From assembly GCF_020382885.2 (NCBI RefSeq), contig NC_058499.1:1153501-1217500 (forward strand): a stretch of 64,000 nucleotides of DNA. The letters run 5' to 3'. Each line of letters begins with the position of its first letter. Within the stretch, counting starts at the first letter, position 1. Below the pieces are notes generated by a model. It ran no database searches. It was not told the origin of the DNA and saw only the letters and a list, made by a program, of their open reading frames with translations. Position numbers and translations under genes: made by a program. The DNA comes from Scatophagus argus. Lineage: Eukaryota > Chordata > Actinopteri > Scatophagidae. Positions 23,845-33,880 of the stretch are shown here, one piece after another.

Positions 23845-25263
23845 AGGGCCGTTAAAAACTTTATTTACTCGGACCGTTTGTGGGATCCTCCTCAGAAACA
23901 CCCTGGATATAAAAAAACTATTGAACAGAGACAAAAGGCCCATCTGAGGCCCCTGACTTTTATTTAGAAAAACAAATGTTCATTTTTAGACGCAGTTTTT
24001 CTATGTTGATAAGATGTAATCTTTGTAGTGCGTTTCTGCACAGAACATGAAGCATCATTAAAAGATAGTTTTATTAATACAGAACTGACCACCGGCCATG
24101 TGTCAAATTAAATTTGCCTCAAATCGAAGCTCGACATTCAAAACTGCTCAGGAAAAAGATGAACAGGAGCTTTTCAATTTGATTTATTTTTCCAGGAGAA
24201 CTTCTCCTGCTGGAGAATAACAGTTTAACCACAGTTTGAGGAGGATGTTTGCACATCCCAAAAAGTCTAAAAATTGATTGAATTCAGCACTTTAATTAAG
24301 TGGTTGGATCAAAATAATGTAATTCATCGTTAAGGATGAGTTTAAAAATTTTAAAAGACAAAAGCCTCGTCGGGGGGCGCCTGAAAGGGAGGCAAACATA
24401 CCGCAGGGCTTGAGTTAGAGTCGTTACAGGGGTCTCCTGATGGTTTTAATTCTTCCTGTCTTCATATTGGTTCCCCCGTAGTCCCATATGTTGGTGTTAG
24501 CATGTTAGCATCTATCAGATTAGCTACAACATTTTTCACCTCCTCCATTTTCACACTGAACAGTCAAATTTCACAGTAAACTGATAAAACGTATCAGAGA
24601 GGGATCTGAATGAGGGGAGGAGCAGTCAGTTCACAGACAAACAGGAGCTCATAGTGTGGGCGGTTAAGACTGTTTAGATTTCTCTGCTGCTCGCTGCAGT
24701 AGCTAAAAATGGTTGTGCTAGCATTAGCATTAAGCCAGTCCAGTTCTGTTATGACTGTAGGAAAGCAAACAGTGAAGAGTGAAGCTCATGACAATCAGGT
24801 TAAGTCGCACTGATTGTGTCACGTGAAGGTTTCTGAATCGAGAGCAGGGAAGGCGGACTCCACCATTAACAAGGAAAATGCTATACAAACTGCTAATTAC
24901 CAAATGTGAATGTCAATACATGAAATCTGACCATAATTATCAAAAAGGCAGTCTGGGTTCACGAAAATTTAAAATCATTTTTAACTGGTTAATCAGTCCT
25001 GTTTTTGCTGCTTGTGCTAATTTAATTTAATATTTCATTATTTACTGCTGAGAAGTACATAATTATTATTATTATTATTATAATTTTAGTCCTGTTGTCA
25101 GTACTGGTACGTTACCTTCTCCGTGCTAATGAAAAGGTGTGAGTCGCAGTGTAAATGAAATACCTTTGGACTGCTGATCAGACAGATGGGTATTCCCATA
25201 TGCCACCTTTCTGTCACAAACTCACCGTGAAAGGCAGAGGAAAGACTTTTAAAAAGGTAAAAA
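23845..25263. other. irx5 3' UTR and intergenic DNA
   Basis: Begins with the irx5 3' UTR; the first plausible poly(A) signal is ATTAAA at 24057-24062. The remainder is unique or weakly repetitive AT-rich DNA without a supported gene. Confidence 0.5.
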
Positions 25264-25269
25264 TATAAT

Positions 25270-25515
25270 ACGGATGGATAAAATAGATGAAATCAACTTA
25301 TCCTTTGGAGGTTCACGGGGGGCTGGAGCCAGTCCCAGAGGACAGTACACCTGGACAGGTGGCTGACACATTCTCACCCATTTTACGTCTCCAGTTAACC
25401 TGCATGAGTTTGGACTGCGGGAGGAAGTCGAAGCCGCGCCAAGACGAGGAGAACAACCAACCATGCGACAGATTCGAACCAAGGCCTGCTAACCACCGCG
25501 CCATCGCCGCCGCCT
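25270..25515 (-). mobile_element. tRNA-derived SINE, minus strand
   Basis: Reading the minus strand, an RNA polymerase III box A (TGGCGCGGTGG, 25493-25503) and box B (GGTTCGAATC, 25471-25480) are separated as in a tRNA. A tRNA-unrelated body follows (with CCTCCCGCAGTCCAAAC), then a tail rich in TCCATC/GGATGG words. This organisation and wording are typical of a dispersed vertebrate SINE family. The cloverleaf is degenerate, so it is not a functional tRNA gene. Confidence 0.7.
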
Positions 25516-25849
25516 GCAAATAAAACAGATAAACAGTGGTGCTTAGCATTCAGACTCGACAGCGTGATTCTTTGCGTATGATCTGTGTGTCAGCACAGCA
25601 CTTCACATGTAGGATGAGAAGCTAGACAAGAAGGGGGTAACAACGTGGGAGCGTGACAGGTACTTTTAAACTCTGCGGTAGGAAGACGGGCTCTTTGGTG
25701 CCGCTCTGATTAGCCTCTGGCTTGGTGCTAACGTTAGCTTGCAGACTTCGTGTCCCAGCTGGTGGAGCTAACAGAACGTGTCCACGCTCACACTCAGTGG
25801 TCTGTCCTGAGCTTACCAGGAATCTGAGGCAGACGTTCAGATCACCACA

Positions 25850-25897
25850 TGAAGGGTTCGAATCCCGGCTGTGGCGTGTGTGTGTGTGTGTGTGTGC
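25850..25897 (+). repeat. Box-B-like scrap plus (GT)n run
   Basis: GGTTCGAATCCCGGCTGTGG (25855-25874) is a perfect polymerase III box B context, but no box A or tRNA fold precedes it at the right distance. It runs straight into a GT microsatellite. Probably the remnant of a tRNA-derived SINE. Confidence 0.45.
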
Positions 25898-26199
25898 ATT
25901 AGCTTAATTCTCCTGTCAAGGCCCCGGTCTGAGCTAGAGTCGGTCCCCAGGCACGGCTCAGCGGGCAGCAGTTTTTGTCCCAAAATAGCAAAGACAAGTC
26001 ATGAATGTTTAATTGGCACGAAATCCATCCTGTCATAGCGAACAAACCGCCAAACCCTCTGACGGCCACACGAGAAAGAGACGCCAGAGTCCACACTTAC
26101 TGTACAATCATGACTGCTGTTATACACTTCCTTTATACCTCACAAGATCCTCAAAAAGCTAAAGTTAAACTGAAGAACTGTTGTGTGTGATGTGTGTCG

Positions 26200-26201
26200 G
26201 A

Positions 26202-26235
<34 letters not shown>

Positions 26236-26236
26236 G
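26200..26236. repeat. (CA)n microsatellite
   Basis: A short CA run just upstream of the plus-strand SINE that starts near 26262. Confidence 0.9.
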
Positions 26237-26261
26237 GATGATCTGAGGCGAGTAGGTAGCC

Positions 26262-26525
26262 AGTCGTGGATCAGCGGTTAGGGTGTCGGACCCGTAACCG
26301 GTGGATCGCTGGTTCGATTCCCCGTCCCGGTGTCCATGGCTGAGGTACCCTTGAGCAAGGTACCTAACCCCCACTGCTCCCCGGGCGCTGCACGCGGTCG
26401 CCCACTGCCCCGGGTTTGCTGTGTGTGTGTGCACGTCACTTGGGTGGGTTAAATGCAGAGCACGAATTTCGTTGGAGTGAGTTCCCTCCAATGACAAAAT
26501 ATGTCACTTTAATCTAATCTTTAAT
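26262..26525 (+). mobile_element. tRNA-derived SINE, plus strand
   Basis: Box A TGGATCAGCGG (26267-26277) and box B GGTTCGATTCC (26311-26321) define a tRNA-like head. The body carries CCCTTGAGCAAGG, CCCCACTGCTCCCCGGGCG and GGGTTAAATGCAGAGCACG, words typical of a SINE class abundant in percomorph fish (cichlid AFC-like). It ends in a short repeat of AATCT/TTTAATC units. The copy looks only moderately diverged, so it may be fairly recent. Confidence 0.82.
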
Positions 26526-28135
26526 CTTTAATCTGCCTATTGAGCTGCTGCTCTGACAAACAGGAGGGGACTCTGAGAGAATATTAACAGTTAAGAGGCT
26601 TATACTTTTTATTTTTATTTTTTTATTTTACATTTCTTACATTTTCTTGGGGCGTTTTTGAGGAATTAATTGTGTAAATTTCATACGGAGTTGCTTCTCT
26701 TTTGAAGCGGGTGGATTTGATCCTGATCTGACAGCAGCTAACACGGGGAGTGTGTGTGAGCGTCACGATAACACACGGCGAGAGGCCATGTTCCACGTCC
26801 ACTGATGAAGAGGAGGAGGAGGAGGCCCTGAACCGTCTGAAGGCTCTTCCTGTTCAGCCGTTAGCTGAAGGGCGGTCAGATGAGTTTTTGGTTGGACTTT
26901 ACTCTGCTGTGTTTAGCTGGATGTGGCATTTAAAACTTGAGATAAGGAGATAAAATGTTGAAGATGTTGTCTGAAAACCCTTCTGGCCTGAACATAATTA
27001 TTTTCATCTTTAAATCCCAACATCTTCAAAGTTTTCATTTCATATCAAATCTGAAAGAAGCCATTTTATCAGTGACTTTGCTACTGATTTTACAGGCAGG
27101 ACTTGTTTACTGTGACTTCAGTAAAGGTGTAGTATAATCATGTGTTCAGAGCTCTGAGTGCAGTAAAGCGTCTGACCTCAGATCAGATGAGTGCGGCTCA
27201 TCTGATCTGAGCAGCCGGCTTGTTTCATACGTTAGCTTGCAGACTATTATTGCTTATTGATTATGGTCATTAGTGATTAATTTGCTGATTATTTTCTCCA
27301 TTGACTTTTTTTGGTATAAACAATAGTGCTTATAACCTATAAAATTAAATAAGTGAAAAGCTAACAATTTTCACATTTGAAAAGCTGAAAGCATTAAAGT
27401 TTGTTGTGATTTGGTATAAATAAACTGAACTGAAATGTTTTTACACAAAAATGAGCGACGGTCAGCATTAATGTCGTGTACTTTCTGTCAGTTTAATAGT
27501 TTCAGCTTGTACATCTTCATACATTTAGTCACAAAAATCTCAACCTGGAGTGGAAAGTGGCACAGAAAGGAAATACTCAAGTAGAGTACAAGTACCTCAC
27601 ATTTGTACTTAAGTACAGAACTCAAGTAAAAGTACTTCATAGCAGTCCACTGCTGGAAATAAATCAGAGTTTCTGTCTTTTTCAGGATATTCCACAGAGT
27701 CAGCACAAACATAAACTGACAGATTCCAGAGTCTCGAGGAGGATTTCTTACGTGACAAATTCAGAGTTTTCCAGATGACATGTGAAGCGTGTAGATTTGT
27801 GTTGTTTAACCCGAGTCAGCCGGTCAGCCGGTCAGCCGGTTAGTCGGTTAGTCTGAGTCTCACTGAAATTCGCTTGTTCGCGCTTTCACTTTGGATGCAA
27901 ACATCTGAAGTTGTTTTAAAAGTGAACCTCTCAGATGAGCTCATCTGTCCAAAGTGAGAGAATAAAGCAAACGTGTTGACAGCACAAACGGGAGGCTGAG
28001 TCTGCTTTTCAACACGTGAAACTGAACGAAATTCCACGCAAACTGCAGTCACGTTGTGCTCACCGTGACGGAGGGGAGGACTGACTGCTGTCCACGGACA
28101 CGTTCTGGGTTAAATGTCGTCTACTGCATTCGGCC
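26526..28135. other. Intergenic DNA with perfect hairpin
   Basis: AT-rich, no supported gene. A 67-codon frame at 26750 with a Glu run (DEEEEEE) has no splice support. A perfect inverted repeat lies at 27177-27211, and fragments of the widespread GTACTTAAGTA-type teleost repeat at about 27555-27640. Confidence 0.45.
27177..27211. repeat. Perfect 15-bp inverted repeat, 5-nt loop
   Basis: Left arm CTCAGATCAGATGAG (27177-27191), loop TGCGG, right arm CTCATCTGATCTGAG (27197-27211). The arms match at every position. The surrounding DNA is not repetitive. Confidence 0.9.
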
Positions 28136-28179
28136 TTTTTTCTTTCCACACAAAGTTTTTGCGGAAGACAAACTCGCCA

Positions 28180-28560
28180 CGCGCCCCTCCGGCCTGTTCA
28201 CACTCCCCCACGTGCTGCCTGCTTCCTGTGGGGCTCGCGCTTCCAGCTGCGTGTTAACACCGACCTAAATGCTGTCAGACACCGCGGAGCCTGTCGGTGA
28301 GCCGGCGAGAGGCCCCGCCGCGGGCCGCGGAGCCCCCGGGACCGGCAGATGTCGCGTCGTGATGCCACGCTGCTCCTCTGCCCTCTCCGCCTGCTTCAGC
28401 CCTCCGTCAGCGGCAACAACAGCTGGGCTCACAGGCAGACCAGCAGACGGCTCCCCGCGGCTCCCCGTGATGTGCCGTCCCTCAAAATACCCCAGAGTCC
28501 CCGGAGACGCCCGGGCTGCGGCCGCTGGGACCCAGCCGGCCGGCTCGAAGCGTGACCCCC
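28180..28560. promoter_or_regulatory. Orphan GC-rich, CpG-dense island
   Basis: An isolated block of high GC with many CpG dinucleotides (runs such as GGCCCCGCCGCGGGCCGCGG) about 4.4 kb beyond irx5 and 2.9 kb before the Harbinger-like gene. A 154-codon frame starts at 28269 and a 68-codon frame at 28349, but neither has a recognisable domain or clear splice sites. Most likely an unmethylated island serving as promoter of an unseen or non-coding transcript, or linked to irx5 regulation; this is inference. Confidence 0.45.
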
Positions 28561-28701
28561 CGGTCTGCTGGGCAGAACCGGAGCTCCGCTTCGCTCCTCT
28601 CAGGTGTCACAGAAGAAAGGCGCAGGTGTGCTGCAGCACGAGCCCTTTAACACGAGCCTCAACGAGTTTCCTCCAAAACTGTTTTTTTACTATCCTCAAC
28701 A

Positions 28702-28731
28702 TATTATTATTATTATTATTATTATTATTAT
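28702..28731. repeat. (ATT)n microsatellite
   Basis: Ten uninterrupted trinucleotide units. Confidence 0.93.
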
Positions 28732-28868
28732 GATCATCCACGTGTTTCATTCACGCCACTTCACCTCAGTTTGTTTCCCCTGGAGCGCCCCCTACTGTCA
28801 CATAACCACCATCAAACATTTCACATTTTAAGATCAGCTAAACATGACTGAGGCCTCACAGGACATTT

Positions 28869-28869
<1 letters not shown>

Positions 28870-28915
<46 letters not shown>
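28870..28915. repeat. (CA)n microsatellite
   Basis: Uninterrupted CA run of about 45 bases. Confidence 0.95.
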
Positions 28916-28917
<2 letters not shown>

Positions 28918-31420
28918 TTAAACTGTGTTTCAATGCTGCACTTTCCTGAAAGGCAAACTCAGCAGTGAAAATCAGTTCTGTTTACTTTCTACTCTGTTTT
29001 ACCGACGTCTCCGTCATTTTATTTATTTTATTTTATTTAGGCAGACACAGATTATTTAGGTTTTGTCACTGTGTATAAAACACAACATTTGGTTTGACAG
29101 CAGTTCACTTCACTTACAGCATTTCTATAAACGCATTTAAAAAAACAGGAAATGTGAAAAATTATCATACTTTGCACTCTAATCTGCTTATAACATGTAA
29201 TACATGCCAGTTTAGTATGTAACTGCAACAATGTGACAAAATGTCATTACCTTCAGTGAATAATGTCAGATTATTCTGGCGTCCAAGACGATGTTTTCAA
29301 AAACACCAAATTATTCACTTTACTGTAAACGTTAAATTCTGTAATATTTTGGTATTTTTGCTTGAGATTAGCTGCACATTAATTTTAGATCGATTAAATT
29401 TAAAATCAGGATTGTATGTGTAAAAACTGTGAAATATAAACAGTGAGAGGAGCGCTGAAGGCCTCCGTGAGAGCTGCAGGTGCAGCGTGTGGGACTGAAG
29501 GTGTGAATAAAGGTGGTGCCGAGCCTCCTCCTGCAGGCCGCCGGGGCTTTGGCTGAAGCTGTGTGACAGATGGTGCCATTTGCTAGCAGTCATTCCTCCA
29601 GTGACCCTTACTGTTGAATATCACACAGCAGGAAGCTCCTCCATGTGTTTTACATGGTGGCATCCTGTTAGCGTAGCCGGCGCTAACCCATTGAGGTTCG
29701 AAGTAAACACCCACATGATCTCTGACGCCCCAAACCACCAGCTGACTGCATGTGGAGCAAATGAAGCCACTGGTTTCCTGACAGCCTAAGGTTCTCCATG
29801 ATGTTTGAAGCAGATTTCTCTGAGTCTTTCACTTGTTTCCAAAGCAACATGTCCTCATTCCTGTTGGACAGAACCAGGCTCAGGTGTACTGGACCTTTGT
29901 CGTGCTGTCACGTGGTCAGTGTGGGGAGGTTCGACAACTTGGTCAGGTTTAGGAAGAGATAATTGTTTGGTTGACTTTTGGTTTCATGTGAGACAGGAAC
30001 AGCAGCTGCTTCTCAAAGCCAAGTCAGCGTCCTACGAAGTCGGGTCCTACAGAGGTGAGACGTGAATCCTTCTCAGCATGTGGACAACATGTTTTGTCTC
30101 TCTGAAAGGCTGTTCATATGCTGCTGTGTGTCCTCTGGAACTTAATTTGATGAGTTAAGTGTCCTCTGTGAGAAGACGTCAGCAGGTTTTTAAGTTCAGG
30201 CATCGTGATATAAACTATACATTTAAAATTTGTTCATTTTAGTTGTCGCTCTAGATAAAATGTTACACATAAACATTAAAATAACGCTAAAAGATTCATG
30301 TTGACAGCCTTCTGTTTGTTTGTTGACAACATTTGTTTGGAGTCTCGGGGCCCCGGGTCGCCGTAGCCTGGAGGAAGGGGGCCCCCTGCAGGCCGAGCCT
30401 CCCCACAGCAGCTGGCCCGGCCTCACGCTCCACCTGAGCCAGTCAGAGGCCTGCTGGGACCTCCTGCGGCTCAGATGCAGACATCAGAGCGGCTCAGGAG
30501 CTGAATCTCAGACTGCATCGTTCCCCTGAAGCTTCAGCTGTCGTCTCTGCCGGGAGCGACGCCTCCTGTGGGCCTGCAGGTCGGCCTGGATCAGCGCTGT
30601 CAACCACCTCCGTTTGTTGTCGAGGACCTGGATCCTTAAACCTGGACCCTGCTGCCAGGGCTCTGAGCCAGCTGGAGCTCTGTAGACTCCAAAGAAGCAG
30701 GAGAGACAGGCTGTACCTGTGTTTCCTGTCGGGTTTGCTGTGAAACACTTTGTGTTAGTTTGGTGTCAGTGATTCAGAGTCACTGCAAAAAAACCTCGTT
30801 TCATATTGTTTTACATATCATTTTGATTTTTTAAATTGCAATTAATTAATTATTTCCATGATCAAGTCTACAAAATATAAAAACTGAAACAAATAAATCA
30901 CAACGTCATCACAATTTTTCATCAGATTTCTAATTATGTTTGATCAAAAGTCCAAAACCCAAAGATGTTCAGCTTAAAACAACAGAAGACAAAACAAAAA
31001 ATTCAAAATCGGTAGGAATCAGTGAATTTGACTTTTTTATCCGGTTTATTTTGCTCTCAGGTGTTAATTTCTATGCTGAATCTGTTCTATCAGCTGCTCT
31101 GTTTTTCACTTTGTGGTTTGGTGATGCAGAGCTTTTGCTGTTTGCTTTTTTCATTTTTTAAATCTGTTCATGTACTCAACGTTACATTTGCTTTGTTTTA
31201 TTTCTCGTTGATTTAAATGAATTTTTTCACTGAATGTAAATCAGATTCAGTCCATCATTATCATCACATCAAAATATTTGAAATATTAAACGCCGTTCGG
31301 TGTGTTGAACGCATGAGAGACGGAAGGGAAAATCCATATTTTATCTGCATAACAATGAAAAGCTGGCGGAAGAAGCCACCTGAGAGGCTCAAGTTCAGCA
31401 CCACGAAGGTGACAACGCGG
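28916..31420. other. Intergenic DNA upstream of Harbinger-like gene
   Basis: Mostly AT-rich. The stretch 29800-30060 contains wording typical of a teleost retroelement scrap (GTCAGGTTTAGGAAGAG). A GC-richer block at 30340-30700 contains a minus-strand coding-like segment listed separately. No complete gene is seen. Confidence 0.4.
30508..30700 (-). pseudogene. Coding-like minus-strand segment, possible gene relic
   Basis: On the minus strand 30636-30508 reads as a highly basic, protein-like stretch (VLDNKRRWLTALIQADLQAH, then an Arg/Gln-rich tail) ending in TGA. Just upstream, 30700-30637 is open in another frame and shares the sense of the same protein. The two frames meet at a 7-nt direct repeat (TCCAGGT) separated by 7 nt; a 14-nt duplication there would explain the shift. 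A TTTAAG acceptor at 30635 is the alternative, making it a last exon. I do not recognise the family; the W-x-x-A-L pattern vaguely recalls the end of a PH domain. Confidence 0.25.
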
Positions 31421-31487
31421 GAGTCACGTGGTCGCGCGGCCTCTTACGTCATAAATAGGCGCCGTTGAGGTTAACCGCCAGTTCAAA
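31421..31487 (+). promoter_or_regulatory. Compact promoter of the Harbinger-like gene
   Basis: In 35 bases lie an E-box CACGTG (31425-31430), a CRE-like TTACGTCA (31444-31451) and an ATAAATAG TATA-like box (31451-31458), 30 bases before the ATG. If the TATA-like box is used, the leader would be only a few bases long. Confidence 0.5.
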
Positions 31488-33880
31488 ATGGAGCCGAGCT
31501 CGGAGGATAACTCATCCCGAACAGCTGCGTTACTTTCCTCCGTTGTGAACCTGAGCGCAGCTCCAGCGTTCGGGGACCAGATGTTCGAGCTGTACCGGCT
31601 CCAGGCGGCCCTGCTGAGGCGGAGGAGGGCGCGGGAGATGATGGAGCGGGACCGGCGGCGGCGGCAGTACCTGCGGCGGAGGAGGGCGTTCGTGCTGTCC
31701 TCCTTCGCTGCTATTCTGAGCCTCATCACATCCACCACCAACAGACACATCTGGGTCCGGAACCGAAGTCCCGGGCAGAACCTGTGGTCTTCGGCGGAAT
31801 CGTTCGACGACGAGCAGTGGAAGGCGCAGTTTCGCGTGTGCCGCGCGACGTTCGACTACCTGGTCGAACAGATCGGACCGGCCATCAAACGGCGTCGGAC
31901 GAACTACCGGGTCCCCATCGAGCCGCGCCGCAGACTGGCCATCGCCCTGTGGTGGTTCGCCAGGTCCGGAGAGTACCGGTCCATCGCCACCATGTTCGGG
32001 GTGGGGATCGCTACCGTGTGTGTGATCGTGCGTCAGGTCACCTCGGCCATCCTGGAGCGGCTGTACCAGCGCTGCGTGTCGCTCCCGAGCGGCCAGCGGC
32101 TGGACGACACCATGAGAGCCTTCACGGACCGCTGCTACCCGCAGTGTGCGGGGGCCATAGGGAGGACGCACATCCCCATCGCTCCTCCCAGAGACAACCC
32201 GGATGACTACATCAACAAGAGAGGCTGGCACTCGGTCACCCTGCAGGCTGTGGTCGACCACGACGTCTGGTGAGCGCCGGGCAGCGTGCTGTGAGCCTCC
32301 CACTGACCGACTCGGCTTAACCGGTGTTCTCTATTCGCCACAGCTTCACTGACATCTACGCCGGCTGGCCTGGAAGCACCAGCAGCGCCGCCGTGCTGTC
32401 CAGCTCAGACCTGTACCTGAAGGCAGAGGACCGGCCGGACGGTTACCTGTTTCCCAGAGAGGTGATCTGCAGGGCCTTAACGTCCCTCCTCTGGGGCTGC
32501 CGGATGGCGACACCTTCCTAAAGTCCATGTACACCGTCTGTGTAGTACTGCTGCGTTGTCCATTAGAAGCCATTAGTTGTTTGGTCCATAAAATATCTGA
32601 AAAAATCGAGAAAAATGTCGATCACTATTTCCCAAAGCCCAAACAGACGTCCTCAAATGTCTCATTTTGTCCACAACCCAAAAACCTCTGTTCACTGTCA
32701 TAACAGAAGAAAGAACCCAGAAAATATTCACATTTGAGAAGGTGACAGAGAATCTGAACATTTAAAAACCCAATAATAGTTAATGTGTTAACTAACTTTG
32801 TAGTTGCCAGTGAACGCACTAACTGGTGCAGCTCCAAAGTGTCCCAGTCTACACATGAAAACTGGTTTGTCTTTTCGTACGTCTGTCCCCGATGTGGACC
32901 ATGTAGGATGAGGTCCAGTGTTTTCACGTGTCCTGGGGGACAGGACACTTTGGGCTCTGGGAAACTGCGGTGAGAAACTTTTCACAGTTTTGACATTATA
33001 TAGACTAAACATGTAAATGTGGAAGTAATCCACAGATTAATTAATGATGAAATGTTAGTGGGAGCCTCACTGAGCATTCGGTGCTGTTTGCAAGAGGCTT
33101 TCTGCAGGTCCTGAAGTCTTTAAAAGCATCAACTTCCTTTAAAAAGTTTTAAATCTTATCTCCTGACTGCTGTAACGTTCTTTTGGAAAGGTTTCTGTAG
33201 TGACTGTGGCTGTCAGGAGGCGTTCAACACCTCTAAACTAAAGGATGTTATGAAAGAAAATGTGATGTGAAATGATTGTGGTCCGTCTTGTCCCTGCTGG
33301 TTTCCATCATGCTGTGGCTGCTGTGATGCAGAAGCTGCTATGGAAAAGGCCAGAAAACCCGTTAAAGACGAGATGAGATGTCAAAGTGTTTTTGTATTCG
33401 CGTCACGTGTTGACACTGAAGCGTCTCTTTCAGAAATCAGTTGTGTTTGACGGAGTGGAAATCCCAGTGCACCTCATCGGCGACGCGTCGTTTCCTCTGA
33501 AGCCGTGGCTGATGAAAGGATACGGCCAGGAGCACCAGCTGACCCCTGAGCAGCGCCGCTTCACCTACACCCTCACCTCCGCCCGCTCCGTGGTGGACAC
33601 GGCTTTCACACGCCTGAAAGGACGCTGGAGGTGCCTGCTGAAGAAGAGCGACATCGACATCTCCATGATGCCCAGAGTCGTGGCCGCGTGCTGCGTTCTG
33701 CACAACATCTGCGAGAACCGCGGAGACACTTTCCTTCCTGAGTGGAACGTCGATGTGGCTCCGGGTTCAGGTTTTCTGAGGCAGCCCGACACCGAGCCGT
33801 ACGAAGGAGACACGTACTGCACTGCAGAGGTCATCAGGGACACCATGACCTACAACCTGTTGACGATACTGCAGCACTGA
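31488..33880 (+). CDS. Harbinger/PIF nuclease-like protein, probably domesticated
   Basis: Three exons (31488-32269, 32344-32461, 33434-33880) with GT-AG borders and matching phases encode an intact 448 aa protein. The N-terminus is basic and Arg-rich (about residues 45-65). A DDE_Tnp_4 (HARBI1/ALP1-like) nuclease fold follows. The first catalytic motif, normally GAIDGTH, reads GAIGRTH. The second acidic residue is kept (FTDIYAGWPGS), but the usual HD after PGS is SA. The third motif, normally VVExAFxRLK, reads VVDTAFTRLK. Thus two of three catalytic acids are altered, while fold-defining segments such as KRGWHSVTLQ and RRFTYTLTSAR are well kept. Introns, an intact frame and its own promoter-like upstream DNA argue for a host gene, not a live transposon; terminal inverted repeats were not found. 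A Myb-like partner gene is not present in the window. Family assignment is strong; function unknown. Confidence 0.88.
32462..33433 (+). other. Intron 2 of the Harbinger-like gene
   Basis: 0.97-kb intron, GTGATC donor and CTTTCAG acceptor; no coding sequence or clear repeat recognised. Confidence 0.6.

Noticed and set aside
25855-25874. Functional tRNA gene at a perfect box B
   Set aside because: No acceptor or anticodon stem and no box A at the right distance; only a SINE scrap.
26262-26335. Functional tRNA gene at the SINE head
   Set aside because: Boxes A and B are present but the stems do not pair and the sequence continues into a known-type SINE body.
26750-26950. Acidic 67-codon frame with a Glu run
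   Set aside because: GAG-triplet repeat inside AT-rich intergenic DNA, no splice sites, hydrophobic nonsense after the first 35 codons.
28269-28733. 154-codon frame across the CpG island
   Set aside because: GC-rich islands give long open frames by chance; it ends in a poly-Leu tail encoded by the ATT microsatellite.
30000-30057. Short plus-strand exon-like piece before a GTGAGAC donor
   Set aside because: The acceptor has no pyrimidine tract and the flanking DNA resembles a retroelement scrap.
31530-32303. 257-codon minus-strand frame
   Set aside because: Shadow of the GC-rich first exon of the Harbinger-like gene; the plus strand has the domain and splice logic.
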